From contig NZ_VRUA01000003.1 of assembly GCF_008017535.1 (NCBI RefSeq), forward strand, positions 1 to 64,000: 64,000 nt of DNA. The letters are read 5' to 3'. The notes under the pieces were generated by a model that was given only the letters and a program-made list of their open reading frames with translations, had not been told where the DNA came from and ran no database searches. Every line of letters starts with the position of its first letter. The first letter of the stretch is position 1. Positions 25,214 to 38,966 of this stretch are shown here, in pieces. The DNA is from Ottowia flava. GTDB taxonomy: Bacteria > Pseudomonadota > Gammaproteobacteria > Burkholderiales > Burkholderiaceae_C. The position numbers and the translations under genes were made by a program.

Positions 25214-26971
25214 ATGGTGAAAAAGCGGATTGCCCTGATGGGTTTGTTGCTGGCTGCACTGCTGGGGGCGTCGGCCGCACAAGCGCAGAACATTCTGATC
25301 CTGACGACGGGCGCGAGAAACGACAATGGTGACACTGAAAACAGCCACATGCCCTACACGGTGGAGGAGTTTTCCAGCCCGCTGACCTTTACCAGCTTTG
25401 CGTCAGGCGGTAGCGCGTGCAACAGCACGCAGAGCACCACTGGCGCGAACGGTGTGACCAAGTCGGTCACCTGCAACCAGACCGAGCTGGTCAACGGCAC
25501 GCCGATGTCGCCGTCGATCTTCGACCCGGGCTACGACGTGCTGGTGATCGCCTCGGCCTACACCACCATCGACGCGGCGGACTGGCCTGTGATCGAAGAC
25601 GCCGTCAAGACGCGCAAGGTGCGTGGGGCCGTCTTCTTTGTCGACACCATCAACAACGCCAACACTGTAGCGATGGAAGGTGTGCTGGGCAGGGCGATGG
25701 GCGCAACGGTAACCCGCGGTAGTCAATCTGGGTCAGGACGTTTCTATTTCCCGCTCAACACCAATGCGGCCGCGGCAGCCAGTTTTACGGTCTTGCCGAG
25801 GCTAGAGCTCCATACCGGGTTTTATGCATACAACGGAATCCCGCCCCAATTCAATTTGTACACGGGTCTCAGCGGGCCAGCCAATGGGCCCACTGTCGCG
25901 CTGACCTTGAGCCCGCCCGAGGCTGCCCCCTCCACCGCCATGTTCGTCCCGCAAAGCGATTCGTTCGGCGGCACCGGCGCCTGTGTGTTCGGGGTCAGCG
26001 ACATCGGTTGGGGCAAGGAAGGCTCCGGCCACAACATCGGCAAGCTGGGCGTCGCCTTTCTGGACGCCTTCAACAAGAGCGCGGCGGATGGCGGGGTTTG
26101 TGCCGCGGCTCTGGCGGCGCCGCCAGAGATTGCGATCACCAAAACCACCACGGCCAACACGGCAGTGTTCCCGGCCAATGGCACTACTGTGCCTTACTCG
26201 GTGGACGTCACCAACACAAGCTCCGGAGCACTGGCGCTGAACGTGGGCGTCAGCGACCCGCCGCCTGCCGGCATCACCCTGGGCCAGTGGACCTGCACGC
26301 AAGTCCCCCCGACCCCGCCCACCGTGCAGTGCCCCACGGGTTTGACGGCAGGGGCGCTGAACACAACCATCCCCTCGCTGCCCGCGGGCGCCACGCTGCG
26401 CTTCACCAGCACCGGCACCGTTACCGACAACAGCCTGGCACTGACCAACGTCGCCACCGCCAACCTGCCGCCGGGCGCGACTTGCGCGGGCGGCGCCACG
26501 CCATGCGCGTCGCAAGTGGCGTTTGGCGCCCCGCCGTCCGTCAGCCTCGTGTGCACGCCGACGAGCCTGAACGACTCAGCCGGCCCGCCGGCCACCTGCA
26601 CCGTCACCGCCAGCAGCGCCGCGCCCGCTGGCGGCCTGACCGTAGCACTGGCGCCGCTCGCGGCCAACCCGCGCTACACGACCACCTGCGGCACCAGCAT
26701 CATCGTGCCCGCTGGGGCGACGACCAGCGCGCCATGCACCATCACCGCCACCCCCAACACCGTCGTGGGCGATGGGAACGTGGTGGCGAACCTGGCCCTG
26801 GCCGCGCCGCCGGCTGGCGCGACCTATGTGTTGGGCACGCCCGCCAGCGCGCAAGTCACGGTGCGCGACGACGATTTGGCGCCCGTGCCCACGCTGGGCT
26901 TTTGGGGGCTGGTGCTGCTGGCCTTGGGGCTGGGCGGCGTGGCTTGGCGCCGCCAGCACGGCCTGGGCTGA
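25214..26971 (+). CDS. Secreted protein with DUF11-like domain and IPTL-CTERM anchor
   Basis: A 585-residue protein. A clear signal peptide (MVKKRIALMGLLLAALLGASAAQA) leads into a ~280-residue N-terminal region of unknown fold (ILILTTGARNDNGDTE..). A DUF11-type repeat-like domain (ITKTTTANTAVFPANGTTVP, about 318 onwards) follows, then a second beta-rich domain (SVSLVCTPTSLNDSAGPPAT). The end, VPTLGFWGLVLLALGLGG plus WRR, is a good IPTLxxWG C-terminal sorting signal for exosortase H. GGGAGTGAGG upstream of the ATG supports the start. It is the second IPTL-CTERM protein here; it is probably anchored or released at the cell surface. Confidence 0.8.
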   Translation: MVKKRIALMGLLLAALLGASAAQAQNILILTTGARNDNGDTENSHMPYTVEEFSSPLTFTSFASGGSACNSTQSTTGANGVTKSVTCNQTELVNGTPMSPSIFDPGYDVLVIASAYTTIDAADWPVIEDAVKTRKVRGAVFFVDTINNANTVAMEGVLGRAMGATVTRGSQSGSGRFYFPLNTNAAAAASFTVLPRLELHTGFYAYNGIPPQFNLYTGLSGPANGPTVALTLSPPEAAPSTAMFVPQSDSFGGTGACVFGVSDIGWGKEGSGHNIGKLGVAFLDAFNKSAADGGVCAAALAAPPEIAITKTTTANTAVFPANGTTVPYSVDVTNTSSGALALNVGVSDPPPAGITLGQWTCTQVPPTPPTVQCPTGLTAGALNTTIPSLPAGATLRFTSTGTVTDNSLALTNVATANLPPGATCAGGATPCASQVAFGAPPSVSLVCTPTSLNDSAGPPATCTVTASSAAPAGGLTVALAPLAANPRYTTTCGTSIIVPAGATTSAPCTITATPNTVVGDGNVVANLALAAPPAGATYVLGTPASAQVTVRDDDLAPVPTLGFWGLVLLALGLGGVAWRRQHGLG

Positions 26972-27110
26972 GCCGCGGTTGGGCGTGGGGTACGCGCCGC
27001 AGCAGCGGCCTGCCCTTGGCTTCACCGGGCTGACCCGGTGTGTCCGGCCCGCGGACTGGCGGACTTTTGCTCAGCACTGCCGCTTGCTGGCAACGCAGCG
27101 CAGTTTCGGG

Positions 27111-27170
27111 GTGTTTTAGCCCTCTGGCCCTAGAGCGACCTACGCCGTCAGCTATCAAAATGTAAGTAAA
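27111..27170 (+). repeat. Dispersed intergenic repeat, copy 11
   Basis: Forward copy (GTTTTAGCCCTCTGGCCCTA, then GCCGTCAGCTATCAAAATG). Confidence 0.7.
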
Positions 27171-27444
27171 TCGCTCGACCGACGCACCGTGTCGTTGGCG
27201 CGATCGTGCCGTGCCTCGGTGTTCGCGGACGGGCGCTCATGGCCACCTGCGCGCGATCCGGCGTAACGCGCCGCGTCCTACGCACCGCCACGCCTGTCAC
27301 CTTTGCAGAAACCTGCTCACACTTAGGTACGGGCCGTGAGCAAGCACTAACTACAATTCTCTTGAGCCCTGCGGGGCAGGTACCCGTGACAGTAAGGGAA
27401 CTTAGGGTTTTCACCCGCCTCTGTCAGGGATGTGAGTTTTTCGA

Positions 27445-27483
27445 AGGCGGTTGCCTGCAGCCGCCTGTGGCTCGTGCCACAGG
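27445..27483 (+). promoter_or_regulatory. Two overlapping hairpins upstream of the acyltransferase gene
   Basis: AGGCGGTTG..CAGCCGCCT (27445-27466) and CCTGTGG..CCACAGG (27464-27483) share the bases CCT and so are mutually exclusive at their junction. There is no T run, so this is not a classical terminator. It could be a leader structure, but there is no known match. Confidence 0.35.
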
Positions 27484-27648
27484 GCGGTGTTCGCCCCGCG
27501 GTCACGAGGTTCGGTGGAACGCGCTGCGTGATGGCGCGCCACAGTCAAGGTCGATCGCACCGCGCACGCCCTTGTCTTCGAGCGAGACGTTGGCAGCGTG
27601 CCGCCCCTGGGCCGCGCGCCCGCCGCGCCGGAGGATTTTCTCGTTTTG

Positions 27649-29130
27649 ATGCCAACAAGCCCTGCGACGCCCGAGCAGGCGCCGAGCCCGGTCGAGCGCC
27701 CCGCCAACGCGGCCCCGGGCCGTTTCGAGCTGACCTACAACCCCGCGCTGGATGGCCTGCGCGCGGTGGCGATCGTGATGGTGCTGCTGTCGCACGCCCA
27801 CGCGCCGCTGTTTGAAGGGGCGTTTTACGGGGTGGACCTGTTCTTCGTGCTCAGCGGCTTCCTGATCACCTCGTTGCTGCTGCAGGAGATCGACCGCACC
27901 TGCCGCATCGGTTACTGGCAGTTTTACCGGCGGCGCTTCTACCGGCTGATGCCGGCGCTGCTGTTCTTCCTGGCGGCGTACTGTTTGCTGGCGCCGCTGC
28001 TGTGGCCGGGCATCACCGACATGTACACCGACGCGCTGGTGTCTGCGCTGTACCTGGCCGACTACGGCATCGCGTTTTTTGACCAACCCAACACGCTGCT
28101 GCACATGTGGTCGCTGTCGGTCGAAGAGCACTTCTACCTGATCTGGCCGCCGCTTTTGGCCATCCTGGTGCACCGCACGCCGCGCGGGCAGCTGTGGCGC
28201 GTGATCCTTGGTCTGGTCGTGCTGGGCTGGGCCTGGCGCGTGCTGTGGGTGGTGCAGGGCCAGCAGTTCTACGAGATCTTCTTCCGCTTCGACACCCGCA
28301 GCACGGGCCTCTTGACGGGCGCGCTGCTGGCCGCGCTGGTGCGCGAGCAGCCGCGGTGGTTCTTGGCGCTGCGCGCGCGCCTGCCGCACTTCATGTGGCT
28401 GGTGCTGGCGGTGCCGCTCTTGATGGAGCAGGCCTGGGACGACATGAACGCCATGGTCTGGGGCATGACCGTGGTCGAGTGGGCCACGGCCCTCGTGCTG
28501 ATCGGCGTGATGGTGCCGCGCGGGCCGCTCTACCAGATGCTCAGCGCCAAGCCGCTGGTCGTCATCGGCAAGCTGTCGTACGGCATTTACCTGTGGCATT
28601 ACCCGGTGGTGCGCTACCTGCGCGCCGACCTGCCTTGGCCGGCCGTGGTGGTGCTGGGTTTCATCATCTCCACCGCGCTCGCCGCGCTGTCGTACACCAC
28701 CGTGGAGCGCTGGGCCCTGCGCCGGCGCGACGCCCCGCGGCGCGCGCGCCCGCGTCACGCCGAAGCCGGCGCGTCCACGCTGTCGGGCGAGCTGATCCCC
28801 GCCAGCGCCCCCACGCCCGCTTGGCGCCATTGGCCGGTCGACGCCGTCGTGGCCGCAACCTCCCCCACGGCGCCGGTGCTCAGCGCCGCCGCGCCCGACG
28901 TCGCCCCGGTCATGCGCAACGGTGCCCCCGCCTCGCCGCGCGCTCGTGCCCGCCGAGCCCGCGCGCCATGGGCCCTGGCGGTGGGTGCCAGCGCGTACTC
29001 GCTCGGCTACCCCATGTCCTACGGCCGCCGCGCCTACCGCTGCGTCAGCGGCCACGCCTCGGCCGCCCGCAGCGCCATGGCGCACGTGCTGCGGCCGAGC
29101 CGGCCGATGCCCTTGGCGCTTGCGACTTGA
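27649..29130 (+). CDS. Acyltransferase 3 family membrane protein (OafA/YrhL-like)
   Basis: A 493-residue polytopic enzyme that transfers acyl groups to surface glycans. Family hallmarks: YNPALDGLRAVAIVMVLLSH with the conserved Arg and His, FYGVDLFFVLSGFLIT, the basic motif FYRRRFYRLMP, MWSLSVEEHFYLIWP, and GKLSYGIYLWHYP. About ten membrane segments end near residue 365. The last ~125 residues are a Pro/Ala/Arg-rich tail with no SGNH domain, so this is the short form with a disordered extension. The ATG at 27649 is used; GGAGG is ~14 nt upstream, so an earlier GTG at 27598 is possible. The acceptor is unknown. Confidence 0.87.
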   Translation: MPTSPATPEQAPSPVERPANAAPGRFELTYNPALDGLRAVAIVMVLLSHAHAPLFEGAFYGVDLFFVLSGFLITSLLLQEIDRTCRIGYWQFYRRRFYRLMPALLFFLAAYCLLAPLLWPGITDMYTDALVSALYLADYGIAFFDQPNTLLHMWSLSVEEHFYLIWPPLLAILVHRTPRGQLWRVILGLVVLGWAWRVLWVVQGQQFYEIFFRFDTRSTGLLTGALLAALVREQPRWFLALRARLPHFMWLVLAVPLLMEQAWDDMNAMVWGMTVVEWATALVLIGVMVPRGPLYQMLSAKPLVVIGKLSYGIYLWHYPVVRYLRADLPWPAVVVLGFIISTALAALSYTTVERWALRRRDAPRRARPRHAEAGASTLSGELIPASAPTPAWRHWPVDAVVAATSPTAPVLSAAAPDVAPVMRNGAPASPRARARRARAPWALAVGASAYSLGYPMSYGRRAYRCVSGHASAARSAMAHVLRPSRPMPLALAT

Positions 29131-29218
29131 GAGAGGGGTCCGCAGGAGGGCGCGGCGCAGGGAAAAGAGGGCCGTTTCGCAGGCTTGCCGCGCTTCCCGT
29201 TCGACCGCTTATGCGCTC

Positions 29219-29283
29219 TCAAAAGAGAAGCTGCTTGCGCAGACGGTTGTAGCGCTGGCGCCCGATTTCTTGAAAAAATAGAG
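29219..29283 (-). repeat. Dispersed intergenic repeat, copy 12
   Basis: Reverse copy (GAAGCTGCTTGCGCAGACGG, then TTGTAGCGCTGGCGC). Confidence 0.8.
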
Positions 29284-29353
29284 GATGACCTGCGCACCCC
29301 CGGTGCGTGCAGGCGGACGGCACCCGCGCTGGGGCCGGCTGACCGGTCATCCC

Positions 29354-29839
29354 TCAAGCCAAGCCGGCCTTGTCCAGCCCGTAGAGCTTGTCCATGGAGC
29401 CCGGCGCTCTCGCAAAGCCGATGGCCAGGCGGTTCCAGCCATTGATGGCGACGATGGCGAAGCTCAGCGCCGCGAGTTCGGGTTCGCTGAACTGGGCGCG
29501 CGCGGCGGCGTAGTCCGCGTCGGCCACGCCGTGCGGCGGCAAGTGCGTCAGCAACTCCGTCCAGGCGAGCGCGGCGCGCTCGCGCTCGTTGAACAGCGGC
29601 GATTCGCGCCACACCGTCACGTGGTGCAGGCGCAGCGGACGCTCGCTGTGCAGCATGGCTTCCTTCACGTGCATGTCGACGCAAAAGGCGCAGCCGTTGA
29701 GCTGCGACGCGCGCAGAGTGACCAGATCCAGCAGCGCCGTCTCCAGCCCGCTCTGGCGCGTGGCCATCTGGAATTCGGTGTATTTCTTGAGCAGTTCGGG
29801 GGCTTGCTGGGCGTAGTTGAGGCGAGGGGTGGTGGTCAT
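29354..29839 (-). CDS. Carboxymuconolactone decarboxylase / AhpD-like protein
   Basis: A 161-residue all-helical protein of the AhpD-core family. C50 and C53 in GCAFCVDMH, with H57, form the CxxC..H redox site used for alkylhydroperoxidase activity. The rest matches the usual helices (RERAALAWTELLTHL, ALSFAIVAINGWNRLAI). A peroxidase or thiol-redox role is inferred. The ATG at 29837-29839 is preferred; a longer frame adds 17 residues with no conserved features. It stands alone, convergent with the acyltransferase gene and divergent from the transposase gene. Confidence 0.87.
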   Translation of the reverse strand: MTTTPRLNYAQQAPELLKKYTEFQMATRQSGLETALLDLVTLRASQLNGCAFCVDMHVKEAMLHSERPLRLHHVTVWRESPLFNERERAALAWTELLTHLPPHGVADADYAAARAQFSEPELAALSFAIVAINGWNRLAIGFARAPGSMDKLYGLDKAGLA

Positions 29840-29957
29840 GAAGGTTCCGATTGGAATGAGCGGGCGGTGTCGAGTCCGAGCGCTGTCCATTGAACCGCAG
29901 GGGTGCCTGCGCTGCCAGAGGCATGGCCTGTGACCCTGTGTGCCGTAGGCATAACCG

Positions 29958-29981
29958 AAAATGGGGGTCAGAGCATAATTT
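29958..29981 (+). repeat. Left GGGGTCAGA-type end flanking the REP-type transposase gene
   Basis: The 24-bp sequence AAAATGGGGGTCAGAGC + ATAATTT lies 4 bp before the transposase start codon. Its inverted counterpart lies at 30781-30802. Such GGGGTCAGA..AATTT sequences are commonly seen beside REP-associated tyrosine transposase genes. Confidence 0.65.
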
Positions 29982-29985
29982 CCTC

Positions 29986-30684
29986 ATGGCCCGACAACCC
30001 CGACTCACGGCGCCCGGCTACCCGCACCACGTCATCCAGCGGGGCAACAACCGCCAGCCGATTTTCCTGGACGACACCGACCGGCGCCAGTTTCTCGATA
30101 CCTTGCGCACGCAGGCGCGCGAGTGCGGCGTGGCGGTGCACGCCTATGTGCTGATGGACAACCACGTGCACCTGCTGCTGACGCCCGACACGGCGGACGG
30201 GTTGCCCAAAATGATGCAGGCGCTGGGACGCAGCTATGTGCGCTATTTCAACGCCCGGCATGGGCGCACGGGCACGCTGTGGGAAGGGCGCTACCGCAGC
30301 ACAGTGATCGAAGCCGAGCGCTACCTGCTGGCCTGCATGGCTTACATCGAATTGAACCCCGTGCGCGCCGGCGTGGTGGCGGCGCCCGCGGACTTTGCCT
30401 GGTCCAGCCACGCTCACCATGTCGGCCAACGCAGCGACCCGCTGGTCGCGCCGCACGCGCTGTACTGGGCGATGGGCGACACGCCGTTTGCGCGCGAGCG
30501 GGCGTATGGCGAACTGGTCAGTGCACGCCAGCAGGCGGGGGCGCATGCAGACCTGGCGCGCGCCGCGCACACCGGCTGGTCGCTGGGCGGAGAAGCGTTT
30601 CTGGACGCACTGGCGACGCAGACCGGCCGCCGCGTGGCCAAGGCCAAGGCAGGGCGCCCGGGCAAGGTTGCGGCTGCTGATTAG
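29986..30684 (+). CDS. REP-associated tyrosine transposase (Y1, HUH family)
   Basis: A 232-residue TnpA_REP protein. The HUH metal motif is NHVHLLL (H60 and H62), and the catalytic tyrosine is probably Y120 in MAYIELNPVRAG. Other family features are GYPHHVIQRGNNRQ, LGRSYVRYFN and GTLWEGRYRS. These single-strand nucleases are linked to the spread of REP/BIME-like palindromes rather than to classical self-mobile insertion sequences. The start is the ATG at 29986 (MARQPRL). The gene lies between two inverted GGGGTCAGA motifs and immediately upstream of gltB. Whether it acts on those motifs or on the genome's dispersed repeat is untested. Confidence 0.9.
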   Translation: MARQPRLTAPGYPHHVIQRGNNRQPIFLDDTDRRQFLDTLRTQARECGVAVHAYVLMDNHVHLLLTPDTADGLPKMMQALGRSYVRYFNARHGRTGTLWEGRYRSTVIEAERYLLACMAYIELNPVRAGVVAAPADFAWSSHAHHVGQRSDPLVAPHALYWAMGDTPFARERAYGELVSARQQAGAHADLARAAHTGWSLGGEAFLDALATQTGRRVAKAKAGRPGKVAAAD

Positions 30685-30685
30685 G

Positions 30686-30742
30686 AGAGAAATCTGGCAC
30701 TGGCCCTACAACCAATTGCGCAGACAGCTATCAAATTAGATG
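30686..30742 (+). repeat. Dispersed intergenic repeat, copy 13
   Basis: A clean forward copy (CTGGCCCTACAACCAATTGC, then GCAGACAGCTATCAAATTAG) right after the transposase stop. Confidence 0.85.
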
Positions 30743-30780
30743 TGTCCCCAATTAAATGGCGATCTAGCTTGAAGTCAAAC

Positions 30781-30802
30781 AAATTCGAATCTGACCCCAA
30801 TT
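30781..30802 (-). repeat. Right GGGGTCAGA-type end flanking the REP-type transposase gene
   Basis: AAATTCGAATCTGACCCCAA + TT is the inverted counterpart of the sequence at 29958-29981. It lies just upstream of the gltB promoter. Confidence 0.65.
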
Positions 30803-30810
30803 AATAGTGC

Positions 30811-30839
30811 TTGGCAAGATTGCTGCGCTGCACTATTCT
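30811..30839 (+). promoter_or_regulatory. Candidate sigma-70 promoter of gltBD
   Basis: TTGGCA (30811-30816), a 17-bp spacer, then TATTCT (30834-30839). This places transcription start near 30846, leaving a leader of about 34 nt before the gltB ATG at 30880. It argues against the longer upstream frame being translated. Confidence 0.5.
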
Positions 30840-30879
30840 CGGCCTCCCACTGATGTCTGACGATGGATTGGAGCGCGCG

Positions 30880-35658
<4,779 letters not shown>

Positions 35659-35670
35659 GGATCAAGCATC

Positions 35671-37146
35671 ATGGGTAAAGTCACCGGCTTCATGGAATTC
35701 GACCGCGTTGAGGAGGGCTACACGCCCGTCGCCGAACGCGTGGGCCATTACCGCGAATTCGTCATCGGGCTGAACACCAGCCAGGCCAAGCAGCAGGGCG
35801 CGCGCTGCATGGATTGCGGCACGCCGTTCTGCAACAGCGGCTGCCCGGTCAACAACGTCATCCCGGATTTCAACGACCTGGTCTACCGCGGCGACTGGAA
35901 GAACGCCTTCGCCGTGCTGGACAGCACCAACAACTTCCCCGAGTTCACCGGCCGCATCTGCCCCGCGCCCTGCGAGGCCGCTTGCGTGCTGAACATCAAC
36001 AACGACCCGGTCGGCATCAAGTCGATCGAACACGCCATCATCGACCGCGCCTGGGAAGAGGGCTGGGTCGTGCCGCGCCCGGCCAAGCGCAAGACGGGCA
36101 AGCGCGTGGCGGTGGTGGGCGCCGGCCCTGCCGGTCTGGCGGCGGCGCAGCAACTGGCGCGCGCCGGCCATGCCGTGACCGTGTTTGAAAAGAACGACCG
36201 CATCGGCGGGCTGCTGCGCTACGGCATTCCCGATTTCAAGCTCGAAAAGCAGCACATCGACCGCCGCGTGGCGCAGATGGAGGCCGAGGGCGTGACCTTC
36301 CGCACCGGCGTGCTGGTCGGCGCCTTGCCGGAGGATGGCCCGGGCAGCAAGGTCACCAGCCTGGCGCGTGAAACCGTGTCGGCCGAGCAGTTGCAGAAAG
36401 ACTACGACGCCGTGCTGCTGACCGGCGGCGCCGAGCAGTCGCGCGACCTGCCCGTGCCGGGGCGCGACCTGACCGGTGTGCACTTTGCGATGGAGCTTTT
36501 GCCGCAGCAGAACCGCGCCAACGCGGGCGACAAGGTCAAGGACGCCATTTCTGCCAAGGGCAAGCACGTGATCGTAATCGGTGGCGGCGATACCGGCAGC
36601 GACTGCGTGGGCACCAGCAACCGCCACGGTGCCAAGAGCGTGACGCAGTTCGAGGTCATGCCGATGCCGCCCGAGCAGGAAAACAAGCCGCTGGTCTGGC
36701 CGTATTGGCCGATCAAGCTGCGCACCAGCTCCAGCCATGAAGAAGGTGCGGCGCGCGAATTTGCCATCTCGACCAAGGAGTTCAAGGGGGAGAAGGGCAA
36801 GCTCAAGTCGCTGACCACGGTCCAGGTCGAATTCAAGGACGGCAAGCTGACCGAGGTGAAAGGCACCGAAAAGGACTGGCCCGCCGATCTGGTACTGCTG
36901 GCCATGGGCTTCACCAACCCACTGGCTTCGGTGCTGGACGCCTTCGGCATCGAAAAAGATGTGCGTGGCAACGCCAAGGCCAACACCGACGGCGACAACA
37001 GCTACGCCACCAGCGTCGACAAGGTCTTCGCGGCCGGCGACATGCGGCGCGGCCAGTCGCTGGTGGTGTGGGCCATCCGCGAGGGCCGCCAGGCGGCGCG
37101 CGCGGTTGACCAGTTCCTGATGGGCGCCAGCGACCTGCCGCGCTGA
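35671..37146 (+). CDS. gltD: Glutamate synthase (NADPH) small subunit
   Basis: A 491-residue partner of GltB that passes electrons from NADPH through FAD and 4Fe-4S clusters. The N-terminal ferredoxin-like region has [15 protein letters not shown] and [10 protein letters not shown]. The FAD site is [12 protein letters not shown] (about 147-158), and the NADPH site is [10 protein letters not shown]. Length is slightly above the ~470 usual because of a loop near residues 215-235. It is in operon with gltB and followed by a terminator. Confidence 0.96.
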   Translation: MGKVTGFMEFDRVEEGYTPVAERVGHYREFVIGLNTSQAKQQGARCMDCGTPFCNSGCPVNNVIPDFNDLVYRGDWKNAFAVLDSTNNFPEFTGRICPAPCEAACVLNINNDPVGIKSIEHAIIDRAWEEGWVVPRPAKRKTGKRVAVVGAGPAGLAAAQQLARAGHAVTVFEKNDRIGGLLRYGIPDFKLEKQHIDRRVAQMEAEGVTFRTGVLVGALPEDGPGSKVTSLARETVSAEQLQKDYDAVLLTGGAEQSRDLPVPGRDLTGVHFAMELLPQQNRANAGDKVKDAISAKGKHVIVIGGGDTGSDCVGTSNRHGAKSVTQFEVMPMPPEQENKPLVWPYWPIKLRTSSSHEEGAAREFAISTKEFKGEKGKLKSLTTVQVEFKDGKLTEVKGTEKDWPADLVLLAMGFTNPLASVLDAFGIEKDVRGNAKANTDGDNSYATSVDKVFAAGDMRRGQSLVVWAIREGRQAARAVDQFLMGASDLPR

Positions 37147-37275
37147 CGCGGCGCGCGGGCCAGCCGACGGGGCCACGCGGCGCTGGCATGGCCGGTCTGT
37201 GCGGCTGCCCCAGGGGTTGGTGAAAAGCTCAGCGCCACCGCGTGAAACAGGGGATATCCCTTATCATGCGCGGCG

Positions 37276-37304
37276 AGCCGGTCTCTCGTGAGCCGGCTTT
37301 TTTT
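37276..37304 (+). terminator. Terminator hairpin between gltD and mlaF
   Basis: AGCCGG (37276-37281) pairs with CCGGCT (37293-37298), followed by seven T. It ends only 5 bp before the annotated mlaF ATG, so it may also affect mlaF expression. Confidence 0.75.
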
Positions 37305-37309
37305 GCGAC

Positions 37310-38170
37310 ATGAGCGAGCAGTCACCGTCATCTACCCCAGCCGTCGATTCAGCGTCGGCGCCGTCAGCGCCTGCGCTGGTGGAACTGCGCCATGTGACAT
37401 TCGGCTACGGTGACCGTGCGGTGCTGAAAGACCTGAGCCTGTCCGTGCCACGCGGCAAGGTGACGGCGCTGATGGGGGCGTCCGGCGGTGGCAAGACGAC
37501 CGTGCTGCGACTGATTGGCGGTCAACAGCGGGCCCAGCAGGGCACCGTCCTGTTCGAAGGACAGGATGTGGGAGCGATGGACGACGCACGCCTGTACGCC
37601 GCGCGCCGCCGCATGGGCATGTTGTTTCAGTTCGGCGCGCTGTTCACCGACCTGTCGGTGTTCGACAACGTGGCGTTTCCGCTGCGCGAGCACACCCGCC
37701 TGACCGAACCGCTGGTGCGCGACATCGTCCTGATGAAGCTCGGTGCGGTGGGTCTGCGCGGCGCGCGAGATCTGATGCCGTCCGAGATTTCGGGCGGCAT
37801 GGCGCGTCGGGTCGCGCTGGCGCGGGCCATTGCGCTGGACCCTGACCTGATCATGTACGACGAGCCATTCGCGGGGCTCGATCCGATTTCTCTGGGCACT
37901 GCGGCGCGGCTGATCCGGCGACTGAACGATGCGCTGGGCATCACCAGCATCGTGGTGTCGCACGACGTGGTTGAAACCTTCCACATCGCCGATCAGGTGG
38001 TCATCCTGGCCGATGGCAAGGTTGCGGTGCAGGGCACACCGGACGAAGTCCGTGCGAGCGAGGACCCTCTGGTGCGCCAGTTCGTGGGCGCGGACGCCGA
38101 CGGGCCGGTGCGCTTTCACTATCCCGGGCCATCGATTGAGGCCGACTTCGGCGTGGAGCGCGCGCCATGA
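37310..38170 (+). CDS. mlaF: Phospholipid ABC transporter ATP-binding protein MlaF
   Basis: A 286-residue ATPase of the Mla system, which moves phospholipids between outer and inner membranes to keep outer-membrane asymmetry. Walker A is GASGGGKT (56-63), the signature is [10 protein letters not shown], and Walker B is [14 protein letters not shown]. The Ser/Ala/Pro-rich first ~22 residues extend beyond E. coli MlaF, and the ATG lacks a ribosome-binding site because a terminator T-run abuts it. The true start may therefore be further in, for example a GTG near VELRHVTF. It overlaps mlaE by 4 bp (ATGA). Confidence 0.93.
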   Translation: MSEQSPSSTPAVDSASAPSAPALVELRHVTFGYGDRAVLKDLSLSVPRGKVTALMGASGGGKTTVLRLIGGQQRAQQGTVLFEGQDVGAMDDARLYAARRRMGMLFQFGALFTDLSVFDNVAFPLREHTRLTEPLVRDIVLMKLGAVGLRGARDLMPSEISGGMARRVALARAIALDPDLIMYDEPFAGLDPISLGTAARLIRRLNDALGITSIVVSHDVVETFHIADQVVILADGKVAVQGTPDEVRASEDPLVRQFVGADADGPVRFHYPGPSIEADFGVERAP

Positions 38171-38949
38171 GTTGGTGGCGACCGGCCGACGTGGGCTACG
38201 CCGTGCGTAGCGGCTTGGCCGACATGGGCTACGCGGCGCGCTTTTTCGTGCGGCTGGTGGCGCTCTTCGGGCCAACGCTGCGGCGATTCACCCTCGTGCG
38301 CGACCAGATCCATTTCCTTGGCAACTATTCGCTGGCGATCATCGCCGTGTCGGGGCTGTTTGTCGGCTTCGTGCTGGCCTTGCAGGGCTACAACATCCTG
38401 CAGCGCTACGGCTCTGCCGAAGCGGTGGGCTTGATGGTGGCGTTGTCGCTCCTGCGCGAGTTGGGGCCAGTTGTCACGGCGCTGCTTTTTGCCGGGCGCG
38501 CAGGGACTTCGCTGACGGCGGAAATCGGGCTGATGAAGTCGGGTGAGCAACTGTCGGCCATGGAGATGATGGCCGTTGACCCGATTCGGCGCATCATCGC
38601 GCCACGCTTCTGGGGCGGCGTGATCGTGGTGCCCCTGCTGACCGCCGTATTCAACGCGGTCGGCATTCTGGGCGGATGGATTGTCAGCGTGCCGATGATC
38701 GGCGTTGATCCGGGCGCCTTCTGGAGCCAGATGCAAGGGGGCGTCGACGTCTGGGCCGATCTGGGCAACGGCGTGCTGAAGAGCGTGGTGTTCGGCGTGA
38801 CCGTCACCTTCGTGGCGCTGTTGCAGGGCTATGTGGCAAAACCGACGGCGGATGGGGTGGCGCACGCGACCACGCGCACCGTGGTGATGGCGTCGCTCAT
38901 GGTTCTGGGGCTGGATTTCCTGCTCACAGCGCTGATGTTCAGTTTTTGA
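38167..38949 (+). CDS. mlaE: Phospholipid ABC transporter permease MlaE
   Basis: A 260-residue permease with ~5-6 membrane segments and the MlaE family core ([46 protein letters not shown]). It forms the inner-membrane channel with MlaF, MlaD and MlaB. It overlaps mlaF by ATGA and precedes mlaD. Confidence 0.95.
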   Translation: MSWWRPADVGYAVRSGLADMGYAARFFVRLVALFGPTLRRFTLVRDQIHFLGNYSLAIIAVSGLFVGFVLALQGYNILQRYGSAEAVGLMVALSLLRELGPVVTALLFAGRAGTSLTAEIGLMKSGEQLSAMEMMAVDPIRRIIAPRFWGGVIVVPLLTAVFNAVGILGGWIVSVPMIGVDPGAFWSQMQGGVDVWADLGNGVLKSVVFGVTVTFVALLQGYVAKPTADGVAHATTRTVVMASLMVLGLDFLLTALMFSF

Positions 38950-38966
38950 CAAAGGGGGCGCTTACC

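Larger units (their letters stand above)
26972..27648. other. 677-bp region without a recognisable gene
   Basis: Holds one dispersed repeat (27111-27170), a possible -10-like TACAAT near 27350, and two adjoining hairpins at 27445-27483 (described separately). An open frame spans 27206-27649 but looks spurious: Cys/Arg-rich composition, no motifs. Its length and secondary-structure potential leave room for a structured leader or small RNA upstream of the acyltransferase gene. Confidence 0.4.

Noticed and set aside
27206-27649. 147-codon open frame before the acyltransferase gene
   Set aside because: Cys/Arg-rich, no motif, runs through the hairpin region and ends at the next gene start; likely spurious.
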